64,000 bases of DNA from Brevibacterium marinum (GCF_011927955.1 NZ_JAATJN010000001.1:1488001-1552000), one strand, 5' to 3'; positions 51,325 to 60,618 are shown, counted from the stretch's first letter. Notes: generated by a model not told the origin, from the letters alone. Program-made: numbers and translations.

Positions 51325-52830
51325 ATGGAAACCATCACCTCTTTGCTCGGCGGCTTCGAAACCGCCGTGTCACCGATCAATCTGCTGTGGGTATTCATCG
51401 GTGCCTTACTTGGAACCGCAGTCGGAGTGCTGCCCGGACTCGGGTCCGCGATGGCAGTGGCACTGCTTCTCCCGATCACATTCACTCTCGATCCCACCGG
51501 TGCCTTCATCATGTTCGCCGGCGTCTACTATGGAGGACTGTTCGGGGACTCCATCTCGGGAATTCTGCTCAACACCCCTGGCAATTCGTCCGCAATCGCC
51601 GCGACATTTGAAGGTCACAGGATGGCACTGTCCGGTCGCGCTCCCCAGGCCCTGGCGACCTCTGCGATCGGTGCCTTCACTGGTGGGCTGATCGCCACGA
51701 CCCTGGTTGCGTTCTTGGCCCCGACGATGGCCGTCTTGGCAACCTACTTCGGGCCTGCAGAATTCTTCGCGCTCGCGGTATTCGCCTTCGTCGCCACTTC
51801 GGCGGTCGTCGCGGAATCGTTCGTCAAAGGACTCGCATCTCTGGTGCTCGGTCTGGCTTTGGCGGTCGTCGGGATCGACTCGCAATCGGGTGCCTCGCGA
51901 TTCACTTTCGGAGTGCCCCAGCTCTTCGACGGAATCGACATCATCGTCATCACCGTCGGACTCCTCGCCGTGGCAGAGGTTCTCTACGTTGCTTCCGGAG
52001 GCGGACGAAACGCGGAGTCGAAGACATTGTCGGCCGGTCGCAGGCCGTTCCTCTCCCGCGGAGAATTCAAGAAGGCGCTGCCGGCCTGGTTGAGGGGAAC
52101 CGGTTTCGGCCTCCCCTTCGGAGTGATTCCGGTGGGCGGGTCGGAGATCCCTACCTTCCTCGCCTATGGCAACGAACGCAGAATCGACCGGAAATCACGA
52201 GACCCCGAATTCGGCCGCGGCGCAATCCGCGGGGTGGCAGCACCTGAAGCGGCAGGGAACGCGACCTCAGGCACCGCGATGGGAGCGCTGCTCACCTTGG
52301 GCCTGCCCACCTCGGCGACAGCAGCGATCATGATGGCCGCCTTCCAACAGTACGGAATGCAACCTGGGCCACTGCTGTTCGAGCGCAATGGGGAACTGAC
52401 GTGGGCCCTGTTGGCCTCTCTCTTCATCGGCCTCGTCGTGCTCCTTATCCTCAATCTTCCGTTCGCTCCGCTGTGGGCGAAGCTGTTGCTGATCCCTCGC
52501 CCGTATCTGTATGCCGGAATCGCCATGTTCTGTGCTCTGGGCGTGTATTCGACGAGCGCGTCGGTCATCGATGTCGCACTGATGTTGGGCGTGGGCCTGG
52601 TCGGTCTCCTCATGCGTCGCTATGACGTACCGGTGGCTCCGGTGCTGATTGCGGTGATTCTGGGGCCATTGGCGGAGACGGAGCTTCGTCGAACCCTTGC
52701 TGTGAGTGAAGGATCAGTAGGAGCACTGTTCGACAGCGGAATCTCCATCACTCTCTATATCGTGCTCCTCGCGGCTGTCCTGCTCACCGGTGTCACGAGA
52801 CTACGAAGAAAGAAGGGTGCTGATCTCTGA
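51325..52830 (+). CDS. tctA: Tripartite tricarboxylate transporter large membrane subunit (TctA)
   Basis: A 501-residue permease with about twelve segments. The family signatures are LLGTAVGVLPGLGSAMAVAL, GVYYGGLFGDSISGILLNTP, PGNSSAIAATFEGH and EAAGNATSGTAMGALLTLGL with P-TSATAAIMM. Starts one base after the tctB stop. With TctB and TctC it imports citrate or another tri/dicarboxylate in exchange for a cation. Confidence 0.93.
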   Translation: METITSLLGGFETAVSPINLLWVFIGALLGTAVGVLPGLGSAMAVALLLPITFTLDPTGAFIMFAGVYYGGLFGDSISGILLNTPGNSSAIAATFEGHRMALSGRAPQALATSAIGAFTGGLIATTLVAFLAPTMAVLATYFGPAEFFALAVFAFVATSAVVAESFVKGLASLVLGLALAVVGIDSQSGASRFTFGVPQLFDGIDIIVITVGLLAVAEVLYVASGGGRNAESKTLSAGRRPFLSRGEFKKALPAWLRGTGFGLPFGVIPVGGSEIPTFLAYGNERRIDRKSRDPEFGRGAIRGVAAPEAAGNATSGTAMGALLTLGLPTSATAAIMMAAFQQYGMQPGPLLFERNGELTWALLASLFIGLVVLLILNLPFAPLWAKLLLIPRPYLYAGIAMFCALGVYSTSASVIDVALMLGVGLVGLLMRRYDVPVAPVLIAVILGPLAETELRRTLAVSEGSVGALFDSGISITLYIVLLAAVLLTGVTRLRRKKGADL

Positions 52831-54041
52831 TGAGTGCACAAGGACCTTTGACCGGAGTGAAAGTCCTGGACATGACGAATGTCCTCGCCGGACCGTTCGC
52901 CGCGTATCAATTGAGCCTGTCCGGCGCTGATGTCGTCAAGGTGGAGGTGCCCGGGGGAGGCGACCTGGCACGATCGCTCGGAGCCGACTCCGAGCTCAAC
53001 AAGGCTCAGCTCGGCGCGTCATTCGTCGCGCAGAACAGCGGTAAACGGTCCATCGCCGTCGATCTCAAAACAGAGGAGGGCCGTGAAGCGTTCACCGCCC
53101 TCCTTCGGAGCTCCGATGTGCTGCTGGAGAACTTCCGGCCGGGGGTTCTGGACCGTCTCGGATTCGGCCAACAGATGCTGAAGGAACTCAATCCGCGACT
53201 TGTCTACTGCGCCATAAGCGGCTTCGGCCAGACCGGCCCACTGCGCGATAGGCCCGCCTATGACCAGATCGTTCAAGGTCTGTCGGGCATGATGTCGTCA
53301 TCGGGCACCGAAGACAGCGGCCCCCTGCGTGCCGGTTACCCTGTTGCGGACACCTTGGGCGGCATGGCCGCCTCGTTCGCCATCTCGTCCGCACTCGTTG
53401 AGAGGGCACGGACAAATGAGGGCAGCGTGATCGACGTGTCCATGTTGGAGACTGCGATCACGGCCATGGGCTGGGTCGTCTCCAACCTCCTCGTGGCAGG
53501 ACAGTCTCCCGTGCCCATGGGGAACGAGAACTTCACGGCGGCGCCGTCCGGGACATTCATGACCGGCGCAGGGCGCATCAACATCTCTGCGAACAAACAG
53601 GAGCAGTTCGAGGCGCTGTGCCGGTATATCGGGCGCAAAGAGCTGGCGGCCGACCCGCGATTTGCCGAACGGGAGGCGCGCAAGACCAATCGTGAAGAGC
53701 TGAAACTCTGCCTCGAGGAAGCACTTGCCGAGCGTTCAGCCCAAGAGTGGGAGGACGGGTTCTCGACCATAGGTGTGCCGGCTGGGCAAGTGCTCGAGGT
53801 CTCAGAAGTCCTCGACCTCGCGCAGGTCCGCGAGCGCGGGCTCGTGCACGAGGTGCCCAACCCTGTCGACGATGAGCGGAAGCTGTCGGTTCTCGGCAAC
53901 GGCGTGCGGATCAACGGCACGGTGAGTACGCCGGCTGCGGGACCGCCTCTGCTGGGAGAGCACACGGACGAGATCCTTCGCGAAATCGGAATGGACCAAT
54001 CGAAGATCGACTCACTGCGTGAACATGGAGGAATTGTATGA
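52830..54041 (+). CDS. CaiB/BaiF-type (class III) CoA transferase
   Basis: A 403-residue family III CoA transferase moving CoA between carboxylic acids. The N-terminus GVKVLDMTNVLAGPFAAYQL with VVKVEVPGGGDLAR is typical; the catalytic aspartate is in RPAYDQIVQG (about Asp145). Its start overlaps the tctA stop by one base and its stop overlaps the citryl-CoA-lyase-like gene by four. The substrate is inferred to be the acid imported by TctABC, with succinyl-CoA or acetyl-CoA as donor. Confidence 0.92.
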   Translation: MSAQGPLTGVKVLDMTNVLAGPFAAYQLSLSGADVVKVEVPGGGDLARSLGADSELNKAQLGASFVAQNSGKRSIAVDLKTEEGREAFTALLRSSDVLLENFRPGVLDRLGFGQQMLKELNPRLVYCAISGFGQTGPLRDRPAYDQIVQGLSGMMSSSGTEDSGPLRAGYPVADTLGGMAASFAISSALVERARTNEGSVIDVSMLETAITAMGWVVSNLLVAGQSPVPMGNENFTAAPSGTFMTGAGRINISANKQEQFEALCRYIGRKELAADPRFAEREARKTNREELKLCLEEALAERSAQEWEDGFSTIGVPAGQVLEVSEVLDLAQVRERGLVHEVPNPVDDERKLSVLGNGVRINGTVSTPAAGPPLLGEHTDEILREIGMDQSKIDSLREHGGIV

Positions 54042-54874
54042 CCGGCAGCGGACAGAGGGCAGACCAGACACAGATCGACGATGTACGTCAGTGGTGGGCC
54101 ACCTCGGTGAGCAGGATCGAACCGAATGTCATCGAATACCGGGAACGGCCCATTGCCGATCTCATCGGGCAGTCCTCGTTCGTCGATGTGATCTGGCTGC
54201 TGGTCACGGGGCGCGATCTCACCCCGGGGGAGGCGCGCCTGCTCGACGCCGCGCTGCTCTCTTCGGCCGATCATGGACCGCAGGCGCCGTCGATCGCCAG
54301 TGCGCGAATGGCGATTACGTGCGGAATCGGTCTCAACAGCGCCATCGCGAATGGGGCCAACACGCTGGGGGACGTGCACGGTGGTGCAGGGCAGCAGTGC
54401 GTCGCATTGCTCGATGATATGTGCACACGTATCGCCGCAGGCGAGGGGGACGCTCTTGAAGTCGCTCGCGCAGTGGTGAGCGAACATCGCAGCGCCAAGC
54501 AGTTCGTACCGGGCTTCGGGCATCGTTTCCACACCGTCGATCCGCGACGTGATGCGCTCCTGTCACTTGTGAAGGAGGCCGTTGCAGCCGAGACTGTCAG
54601 CGGTGACCCGCTCGAAGCCGGATTGGCTTTGGAGACGGCGCTTTCTGAGGGGCGGCGAAAGCGTCTGCCGATGAACATCGACGGGGCAACAGCAATCATC
54701 TATGCCTCGCTCGGCTGCCCACCGGAGCTGGCTCGGGGCCTGTTCGTGCTCAGCCGCTCCGTGGGAATCCTCGCGCATGCGTGGGAGGAACGCCAGAGTG
54801 CGCGAAGGATCAAAGGCCCGCTGCCGCCGCCTCTGACGGCTCCGTACATAGGGCTGTCAGGCACGACTGGCTGA
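54038..54874 (+). CDS. Citrate synthase-superfamily protein, citryl-CoA lyase-like
   Basis: A 278-residue protein, shorter than citrate synthases (about 370-430), in the size class of citryl-CoA lyase. The three catalytic residues of the citrate synthase fold are present: His114 in GDVHGGAGQQ, His162 in PGFGHRFHTVDPR and Asp215 in LPMNIDGATA. NIDGATA rather than NVDFYSG fits the lyase group. The N-terminal 20 residues are variable. The reaction proposed is cleavage of citryl-CoA (or a related CoA ester) to acetyl-CoA plus a 2-oxoacid. Last gene of the operon. Confidence 0.85.
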   Translation: MTGSGQRADQTQIDDVRQWWATSVSRIEPNVIEYRERPIADLIGQSSFVDVIWLLVTGRDLTPGEARLLDAALLSSADHGPQAPSIASARMAITCGIGLNSAIANGANTLGDVHGGAGQQCVALLDDMCTRIAAGEGDALEVARAVVSEHRSAKQFVPGFGHRFHTVDPRRDALLSLVKEAVAAETVSGDPLEAGLALETALSEGRRKRLPMNIDGATAIIYASLGCPPELARGLFVLSRSVGILAHAWEERQSARRIKGPLPPPLTAPYIGLSGTTG

Positions 54875-54932
54875 ATCACAGTCTCTCCCGGCGGAGGGCT
54901 CCGCCGTCGACGAGAATTGTCAGCCACCGCAC

Positions 54933-55469
54933 TCAGCGACGTCGATCACGGTCGAGCAGGTCGGACAGCGGCGATGAGTCGGCGTCGGTACGACTGTCGC
55001 TCGAACGCCGGCTGAATGGGATTCCGGAATTCAGTCCGCGCCAGCCGCAGGCGATCGCCTCGCCCAGCAGGCTCAGTCCGATGCTCAGGGTCATCGGACG
55101 AACCGCCTCCTCGGCACCGATGAGCTGAGCGCCGAAATGCAGGCCTGCGCCGGCGGCGAGGCTGAGCACCCACACGATCATGGTCTTCGCGGTGTACTTC
55201 TGGTGCAGGGTCCCATGCTTGGCGAACAAGGTCGTCGACGCGCCACGGAGCATGCCGAAGCCGACCCCGACGATGATCGAGATTGTGAGGAAGGCGATGT
55301 TGGCCGGAGTCCAATGGTCGAAGCCCCAGAGTTCCTTGATCGACAGCGCGAGCATGATGATCGGAGGCACTGCGAGATCCTTCGCGTCGACAGGCTCTCC
55401 GCGGAAGCGGCGAACGATGACGACGGCGATCACGGCGACGATACCTATGGCGATGATTGCAGGATGCAT
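54933..55469 (-). CDS. DUF1453/CcdC-like membrane protein
   Basis: A 178-residue protein with about five hydrophobic segments (IIAIGIVAVIAVVIVRRFRG, FLTISIIVGVGFGMLRGAST, TLSIGLSLLGEAIACGW). The RRFRGEP and GMLRGAS pieces fit the DUF1453 family, whose function is not defined. Divergent from the TetR gene; the TAGCA/TGCTA sites lie in front of it. Confidence 0.7.
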   Translation of the reverse strand: MHPAIIAIGIVAVIAVVIVRRFRGEPVDAKDLAVPPIIMLALSIKELWGFDHWTPANIAFLTISIIVGVGFGMLRGASTTLFAKHGTLHQKYTAKTMIVWVLSLAAGAGLHFGAQLIGAEEAVRPMTLSIGLSLLGEAIACGWRGLNSGIPFSRRSSDSRTDADSSPLSDLLDRDRRR

Positions 55470-55490
55470 GAGCGAGCCCTTCGATTTATA

Positions 55491-55538
55491 TAGCAGGTCT
55501 GTGCTAAAACGTTAGCATGATATGGCACATAGATGCTA
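55491..55538. promoter_or_regulatory. Reiterated TAGCA/TGCTA half-sites, TetR operator
   Basis: TAGCA (55491-55495), TGCTA (55502-55506), TAGCA (55513-55517) and TGCTA (55534-55538) alternate in orientation, forming overlapping dyads, one being TGCTA-AAACGT-TAGCA. They lie between the divergent DUF1453 and TetR genes, the expected place for autoregulation. Confidence 0.65.
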
Positions 55539-55547
55539 TAAAGAGTT

Positions 55548-56174
55548 ATGCCGAAAATAGTCGATCCCATTCAGCGTCGGGAGATCATCGCCGACGCCGT
55601 GTACACCGTCGTGCTCAAGCAGGGGTTCGCCAAGGTGTCCCTGCGTGCGATCGCCGAGGAGACCGGATTGGCGATCGGCTCGATCCGGCACTACTTCACG
55701 ACGGCCGAAGGAATAGTCCGATTCGCTCTCGAGACCTTAGTCGAACGCGTCAGCGCTCGGATCGAAGATCGACTCTCGGCGTTGCTGCCCGCGCTCGAGG
55801 CCGGAGATCTCAGCCGCGATGAGGCCAGGGAGAAGACGGTCGACTTCCTGGCCGAGCTGCTTCCGCTCGATGAGACCCGCCGACGCGAGTCGGTCGTGTG
55901 GCTTGCCTTCGAAGAGGAAGCCCGGACGGATCCGGACCTGGCCGACGTCTTCGAGACCTCGGTGCGTGGCACGAAAGCACTGATGGCGCGAGCCTTGGAG
56001 GACATGTCCCGTCGCGGTGCTCTGCGCTCAGGCCTCGACCTCGACCTCGAAGCAGATTCGATGGCAGCGCTCATCGACGGCCTCACCCTGCGCTCGACTC
56101 TGCATCCGCACGTGCTCACGCCCACGCGTGCGAAGGACGTGCTGTCCGCCCATCTCGAGAAGCTGCGTGTCTAG
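55548..56174 (+). CDS. TetR/AcrR-family transcriptional regulator
   Basis: A 208-residue regulator. The TetR HTH covers about residues 8-55 (REIIADAVYTVVLKQGFAKV, LRAIAEETGLAIGSIRHYFT) and a helical ligand domain of the BetI-like C-terminal type follows (AEGIVRFALETLVERVSARI). Likely autoregulated and controlling the divergent DUF1453 protein gene through the TAGCA/TGCTA sites. Ligand unknown. Confidence 0.92.
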   Translation: MPKIVDPIQRREIIADAVYTVVLKQGFAKVSLRAIAEETGLAIGSIRHYFTTAEGIVRFALETLVERVSARIEDRLSALLPALEAGDLSRDEAREKTVDFLAELLPLDETRRRESVVWLAFEEEARTDPDLADVFETSVRGTKALMARALEDMSRRGALRSGLDLDLEADSMAALIDGLTLRSTLHPHVLTPTRAKDVLSAHLEKLRV

Positions 56175-56186
56175 GTAGGGTCGATC

Positions 56187-56519
56187 TCAAGCAGTTCGTC
56201 GGAAGTGCATGGTGACCACGCCGTTGCTGAGCGGCTCCACCGAGATCAGATCAAGATGCCGGGTTCTGGGCAGGCCGCGTTGGTACAGGGTGGGGCCGTG
56301 GCCGGCGATCATCGGATGCATGAGGAACTTGTACTCGTCGATCAGCTCCAGTCGGTCCAGCTCTGTCGCAAGCGTGCCGCTGCCGACGAGCACTCCGCTG
56401 GGGGACCGATCCTTGAGTGCCTGAACCGACGCGTGCAGGTCACCGACCAAGTGGTGGCTGTTGGTCCACGGAAAGTCGCTCCGCGTCGATGATGCAACAT
56501 ACTTCGGCTTCGCCTCCAA
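56187..56519 (-). pseudogene. Dihydrofolate reductase-family (RibD C-terminal) fragment
   Basis: About 110 residues matching only the C-terminal half of the YyaP/RibD-C type reductases: PKYVASSTR, LVGDLHASVQALKDRSP, GVLVGSGTLATELDRLELID and the end VEPLSNGVVTMHFRRT. The first 80 or so residues (with the NADPH-binding start and the YYV..SLDGYI motif) are missing; an in-frame stop lies upstream and only a TTG is available. The remains of a truncated gene are more likely than a working enzyme. Confidence 0.65.
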
Positions 56520-56614
56520 CTTGGCAGAGCCCGCCGCAAGGGCAGCGGCCCCTATATGTCCATAGTGACGTACGAGTGCGCCTCGCGCTGTAGCGGATGG
56601 GCGATGAGGCCGAT

Positions 56615-57103
56615 TCAGGCATCTGCCGCCGAATGCGAGGTGACGGACCGGCTCGAACGCGACTTCCCGCCCTTGAATAGGAGTCGGTCCACGCTGAAGC
56701 GGCCCGGCCCCATTGCGGCCAGCAGCAGAGCGCCGACGGCCAGCGCGGCGACGAGCTCCCAGCCGCCTTGGTCGACGAACGGCGCGGGCACGAGGTGAAC
56801 GATGAGCAGGGCGCCGAGGAGGTTGGCCGCCAGCAGGATTCCGACGATCGGAGTCAGAGCACCGAGGATGAGCAGCGCACCACCGATGAGTTCGACGAAG
56901 GTGGCGAACGGAGCCGCGATGTCAGGCAGGGGCACACCCATCTGAGCGAAGGACTGCGTGGTTCCGGACACGGTCCATTCGTTGAACTTCTGCCATCCGT
57001 GGGCGATGAAGATGACGCCGAGGGTGATGCGGGCGATGACGGTGATGATGTCGCGGGCGATGGTCGGGAATCCGGTCGTGGCGTACACAGCGATCTCCAG
57101 CAT
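56615..57103 (-). CDS. DoxX-family membrane protein
   Basis: A 162-residue four-helix membrane protein: ITLGVIFIAHGWQKFNEW is the DoxX signature, with FVELIGGALLILGALTPIVG and WELVAALAVGALLLAAMGPG. Members take part in oxidative-stress or respiratory complexes. A half of the BlaI-type operator (ACTACATCGT, 57118-57127) lies about 15 bp before its start but has no second half, so regulation by BlaI is not claimed. Confidence 0.88.
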   Translation of the reverse strand: MLEIAVYATTGFPTIARDIITVIARITLGVIFIAHGWQKFNEWTVSGTTQSFAQMGVPLPDIAAPFATFVELIGGALLILGALTPIVGILLAANLLGALLIVHLVPAPFVDQGGWELVAALAVGALLLAAMGPGRFSVDRLLFKGGKSRSSRSVTSHSAADA

Positions 57104-57164
57104 TGATTGAAAGTGAAACTACATCGTATTGGGAGAGTATGGCAGGACGCTGAACACCGGTGGC

Positions 57165-57255
57165 GACCCGGACCCGGACGGGCCGGGGGCATCCGATCAG
57201 AATCGGTCCCGAGCCGACCCGGACCGGCCCCGAGCCGACCTCAGTCGACCCGGGG
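57165..57255. repeat. GC-rich tandem repeats between DoxX and ABC permease genes
   Basis: CCCGAGCCGACC and ACCCGGACCGGCC-like units recur several times in this spacer. Non-coding. Probably the terminator end of the ABC operon with slippage-prone repeats. Confidence 0.7.
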
Positions 57256-57265
57256 CCGCACCGAC

Positions 57266-59785
57266 TCACTCCATGCTCATCCCCTTCGCCGGAGCGATCC
57301 GGGACATCGAGCGAGCCGGGATCGCCGACGCGAGCACCGCCGCGATGATCGTTGCCAGGACGATGAGGCCCACCTGGATCGGCGGAATGGAGAGCACCGG
57401 ATCGGTCGTGCCGGCCGTGAGCGACGAGGTGCCCACCCATCCGAAGAACGTGCCCAGTACGGTGCCGAAGACGAGCGCGATGACGGCCATGAGCAGGGAC
57501 TCGGTCGTGATCATCCGCGACATCGCCCGCCGGGTGAATCCGAGGGCCCGCAGCAGTGCCCCTTCCCGACGACGGTCGATGACCGAGAGGGTGAGAGTGT
57601 TGCTCACCCCGATGACGGCGATGACGACTGCCGCGGCCAGCAGACCGAGCACCACAGTGAGCGCGACTTGGAAGACCGAGGCGTATTGGGCCCGGGTCAG
57701 CGCAGCACCGGCATCGCTCGAGGCCCCGACGGCGTCGAGTTCGGATGTCAGCGCCTCGATCTGTGAAGTCGAGGCGTCATCGGCGATGCGCACCCATGTC
57801 TGTTCATCGTGATCGCCGCCTGCCTCGGCGATCGTCGCGGAATCCGCACCGCTGACGAGCGCGGTGCCCGTCGGAACGCTGCGGGAGCCGACCACGGTGA
57901 GTTCGATGTCCTTGCCGCCGACGCTCACGGTCGCCGTCTTCCCGTCGATGTCCTCCGCGGCGGCGTCGATGCCCAGGGCGGAGGGCTCGATGAGGACCGT
58001 GCCCTCGTCGACGTCGAAGCCCTCACTCCGGAGCACCGGGGTGTCCGCGGCTTCTGCGGCGCTCGTGACCGCCAGATCGCCGGATCCGGAGAACCCGTCG
58101 ACGCTCACCGAGGCGGTGGAGGCCGTAACGGTGGTCCGGTCCTCGACGATGTCGGAGTCGGCGAGGACGGACTTCACATCGCCGTCCGATTCGGCGACCA
58201 CGAGGTCGACCGGCGTGTCACCGGCAGTGGCGAGCTCGAGGGTGCGCTGCAGACTGGCCGAGCCGACGACGACAGCGGTGACAAGGGTGATGCCGATGAG
58301 CAGGGCACCCGTCGTCGACGCCGTGCGCGAACCTGCGGAACTCGCCGAGCGCCCGGCCAGCGCCACCGCAGGCGACCGCCCGGTCATCGCTCCGCTGAGG
58401 CGAGCGAGCCACCCGACGAACGGCGGAACGAACACCGGTGCGGACGCGAGCATCGCGACGAAGAGGGCGAAGCAGCCGAGGATGCCGAAGACGACCGACT
58501 GTTCGAGGGCTCCGTAGAGACTCAGAGCGACTCCGACGCAGGCGAGCACCACACCGAGGATCGCGCGGGACCACGGGAAGCGGCGGGAGGCTGCAGGAAC
58601 GTCGACCGGCCGAAGCGCTTCGATGGGGGAGACCCGCGAGGCACGGACAGCGGGGATGAGACCGGCGGCCACAGTCACGGCGATCCCGACGGCCGGGCCG
58701 ACGAGCAGTGCCGTCCACGTGGCGGAGAGGTGAGCGAACTCGGGCATCCAGAACTCGCGTGCCGCAGATGTGAGGCTCCAGCCGATGAGGAACCCGAGAC
58801 CGATTCCGACGGCCGAGCCGAGGACGCCGAGTGTGAGGCTTTCGACGAGGGCGGCACCGCGGACCTGCTGTCGCGAGGCTCCGACGGCGCGGAAGAGCGC
58901 GAGCACACGGATGCGTGAGGCCACGAGCACCTGGAACGTGTTCGAGATGACCAGGGCCGCGACTCCGGCGGAGAGGAGCCCGAAGGCGATGCCGACAGTC
59001 GAGAGGAAGTCCGAGGCCCCGGAGAGGTCGTCGACCTGTGCCTCGACGACTTGGTCGACGGTCTTGACCGATACGCCCTCGCTGAGGCCGGCCGATTCGA
59101 GCGCCGACGTGACCGTCGCGGCGAGGTCGACGCGCTCTGTGTCGTCGGCGGCGGCGATGCGCACGGCCTCGGGCATGAGCTCCGCCGGCGCCTTCTGCAG
59201 CCCGGCGTCGGTGAGGTAGAGCGTGAGTCCGGAACTCGAGGAGCCGGGGACGATGCCGGAGACTGTGAAGGAGGGTCCATCGGCGTTGCGGTTTCCGGAT
59301 CCGTCGAAGGTCGACAGGGTCAGCGAGTCCCCGATCCCGGCCCCGAGCGTCTCGGCATCGGCGGCGTTGAGCATGACCTCGTCCGCCTCACTCGGAGCCG
59401 ATCCCTCCTCCGGCTGGGACTGCCCGGCCTGCGGAACGTTCGTCACGTTCGCGGTCACGGTGGAGCTCGCCGAGGTGACCGAGACGTAACCGGATTCCGT
59501 GAGCTGGGCGGACTCGGCACCGTCGACATCGGCGACGGCTTCGCGGAGAGATTCGTTGAGCGCAGGATCCGCCTCGGCCGCTGAAGGATCGTCCGCCGCG
59601 TCAGCGGTGATCGCGACATCGGCACCCGACCACTGGGCGCGGACCTGATTGCGTAGCGTGTCGCCGAAGGCCTGCGAGAACAGGAGCGCGGCGACGATGA
59701 AGGCCACCGATACGGCGATGGCGATGCCGGCGGCGATGAGCCTGCCGGATGCGCTGCGGAGATTGGAGAGGGCGAGGCGGATCAT
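57266..59785 (-). CDS. ABC transporter permease (FtsX/MacB_PCD type, two FtsX domains)
   Basis: An 839-residue permease: an N-terminal helix (IRLALSNLRSASGRLIAAGI), a large extracellular MacB-like domain (about 45-245), three helices of the first FtsX domain (about 250-390), a second extracellular stretch and the final FtsX helices (about 720-830) ending near PARSMSRIAPAKGMSME. The protein pairs with the ATPase encoded just upstream (ATGA overlap). Such ABC systems with a two-component system often deal with lipids, lipoproteins or antimicrobial peptides at the membrane. Confidence 0.9.
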   Translation of the reverse strand: MIRLALSNLRSASGRLIAAGIAIAVSVAFIVAALLFSQAFGDTLRNQVRAQWSGADVAITADAADDPSAAEADPALNESLREAVADVDGAESAQLTESGYVSVTSASSTVTANVTNVPQAGQSQPEEGSAPSEADEVMLNAADAETLGAGIGDSLTLSTFDGSGNRNADGPSFTVSGIVPGSSSSGLTLYLTDAGLQKAPAELMPEAVRIAAADDTERVDLAATVTSALESAGLSEGVSVKTVDQVVEAQVDDLSGASDFLSTVGIAFGLLSAGVAALVISNTFQVLVASRIRVLALFRAVGASRQQVRGAALVESLTLGVLGSAVGIGLGFLIGWSLTSAAREFWMPEFAHLSATWTALLVGPAVGIAVTVAAGLIPAVRASRVSPIEALRPVDVPAASRRFPWSRAILGVVLACVGVALSLYGALEQSVVFGILGCFALFVAMLASAPVFVPPFVGWLARLSGAMTGRSPAVALAGRSASSAGSRTASTTGALLIGITLVTAVVVGSASLQRTLELATAGDTPVDLVVAESDGDVKSVLADSDIVEDRTTVTASTASVSVDGFSGSGDLAVTSAAEAADTPVLRSEGFDVDEGTVLIEPSALGIDAAAEDIDGKTATVSVGGKDIELTVVGSRSVPTGTALVSGADSATIAEAGGDHDEQTWVRIADDASTSQIEALTSELDAVGASSDAGAALTRAQYASVFQVALTVVLGLLAAAVVIAVIGVSNTLTLSVIDRRREGALLRALGFTRRAMSRMITTESLLMAVIALVFGTVLGTFFGWVGTSSLTAGTTDPVLSIPPIQVGLIVLATIIAAVLASAIPARSMSRIAPAKGMSME

Positions 59786-60618
59786 CGAGCACCTCCACCG
59801 GTAGCGGAGGCGACCTGCATGAGGGCCGACGCCACGGTCTCCGGTTCGGGCTCGGCGAGTTCGCCGGCGAGTCTCCCATCGGCCAGCAGCACCACCCGAT
59901 CGGCGCGGGAGGCGGCCACGGGATCGTGGGTGACCATGACGACGGTCTGGCCCAGTTCATCGACCGAGGAGCGCAGTATGCCCAGGACCTCGGCACCCGA
60001 CGTCGAGTCGAGGTTGCCGGTGGGTTCGTCGGCGACGATGACGTCGGGTTGGGCGACGAGTGCGCGGGCGACGGCCACACGTTGCTGCTGCCCGCCGGAG
60101 AGTTCGTGAGGGCGGTGGCGCAGGCGATCGCCGAGGCCGAGGAGATCGACGATGCGGCGGAAGAAGCGACGATCGCAGCGTCTGCCCGACAGATGTGAAG
60201 GCAGCAGGATGTTCTCCTCGGCATTCATCGCCGGAACGAGGTTGAAGGCTTGGAAGACGAACCCGATCCGGTCGCGGCGCAGCGTCGTGAGCTTGCGGTC
60301 GTTGAGGCCGGAGATCGCGGTGTCGCCGATGATGACCTCCCCGGAATCCGGGGTGTCGAGTCCGGCGAGCATATTGAGCAGTGTCGACTTCCCGGACCCG
60401 GAGGGGCCCATGATCGCGGTGAAGCGCCCGGCCTCGATGTCGAGGCTGAGGCCGTCGAGCGGAAGCACCTTCGCGTCGCCTTCGCCGTAGGTCTTGCGCA
60501 GGTCGATCGCTCGGATGGCCGGTCTCGGTGAGGGGCGCCGGTGTGCCGGATCGCGATGATCGCCGGAATCGGCGGTCGGAGGGGTGGTTGTCTCTGCCTG
60601 TGTCGGTGATGAGTTCAT
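59782..60618 (-). CDS. ABC transporter ATP-binding protein (MacB/LolD type)
   Basis: A 278-residue ATPase. Walker A GPSGSGKST at about residue 80, Q-loop in VFQAFNLVPAMNAEENILLP, signature LSGGQQQRVAVARAL and Walker B VIVADEPTGNLDS. The first 38 residues are a Pro/Thr/Ser-rich extension not found in most LolD-type ATPases. GGAGGC lies almost against the ATG at 60618, so the start could lie nearby instead. Four-base overlap with the permease gene. Confidence 0.9.
   Translation of the reverse strand: MNSSPTQAETTTPPTADSGDHRDPAHRRPSPRPAIRAIDLRKTYGEGDAKVLPLDGLSLDIEAGRFTAIMGPSGSGKSTLLNMLAGLDTPDSGEVIIGDTAISGLNDRKLTTLRRDRIGFVFQAFNLVPAMNAEENILLPSHLSGRRCDRRFFRRIVDLLGLGDRLRHRPHELSGGQQQRVAVARALVAQPDVIVADEPTGNLDSTSGAEVLGILRSSVDELGQTVVMVTHDPVAASRADRVVLLADGRLAGELAEPEPETVASALMQVASATGGGAR

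Noticed and set aside
57118..57127. BlaI operator before doxX
   Set aside because: Only one half-site (ACTACATCGT) is present, with no inverted partner.
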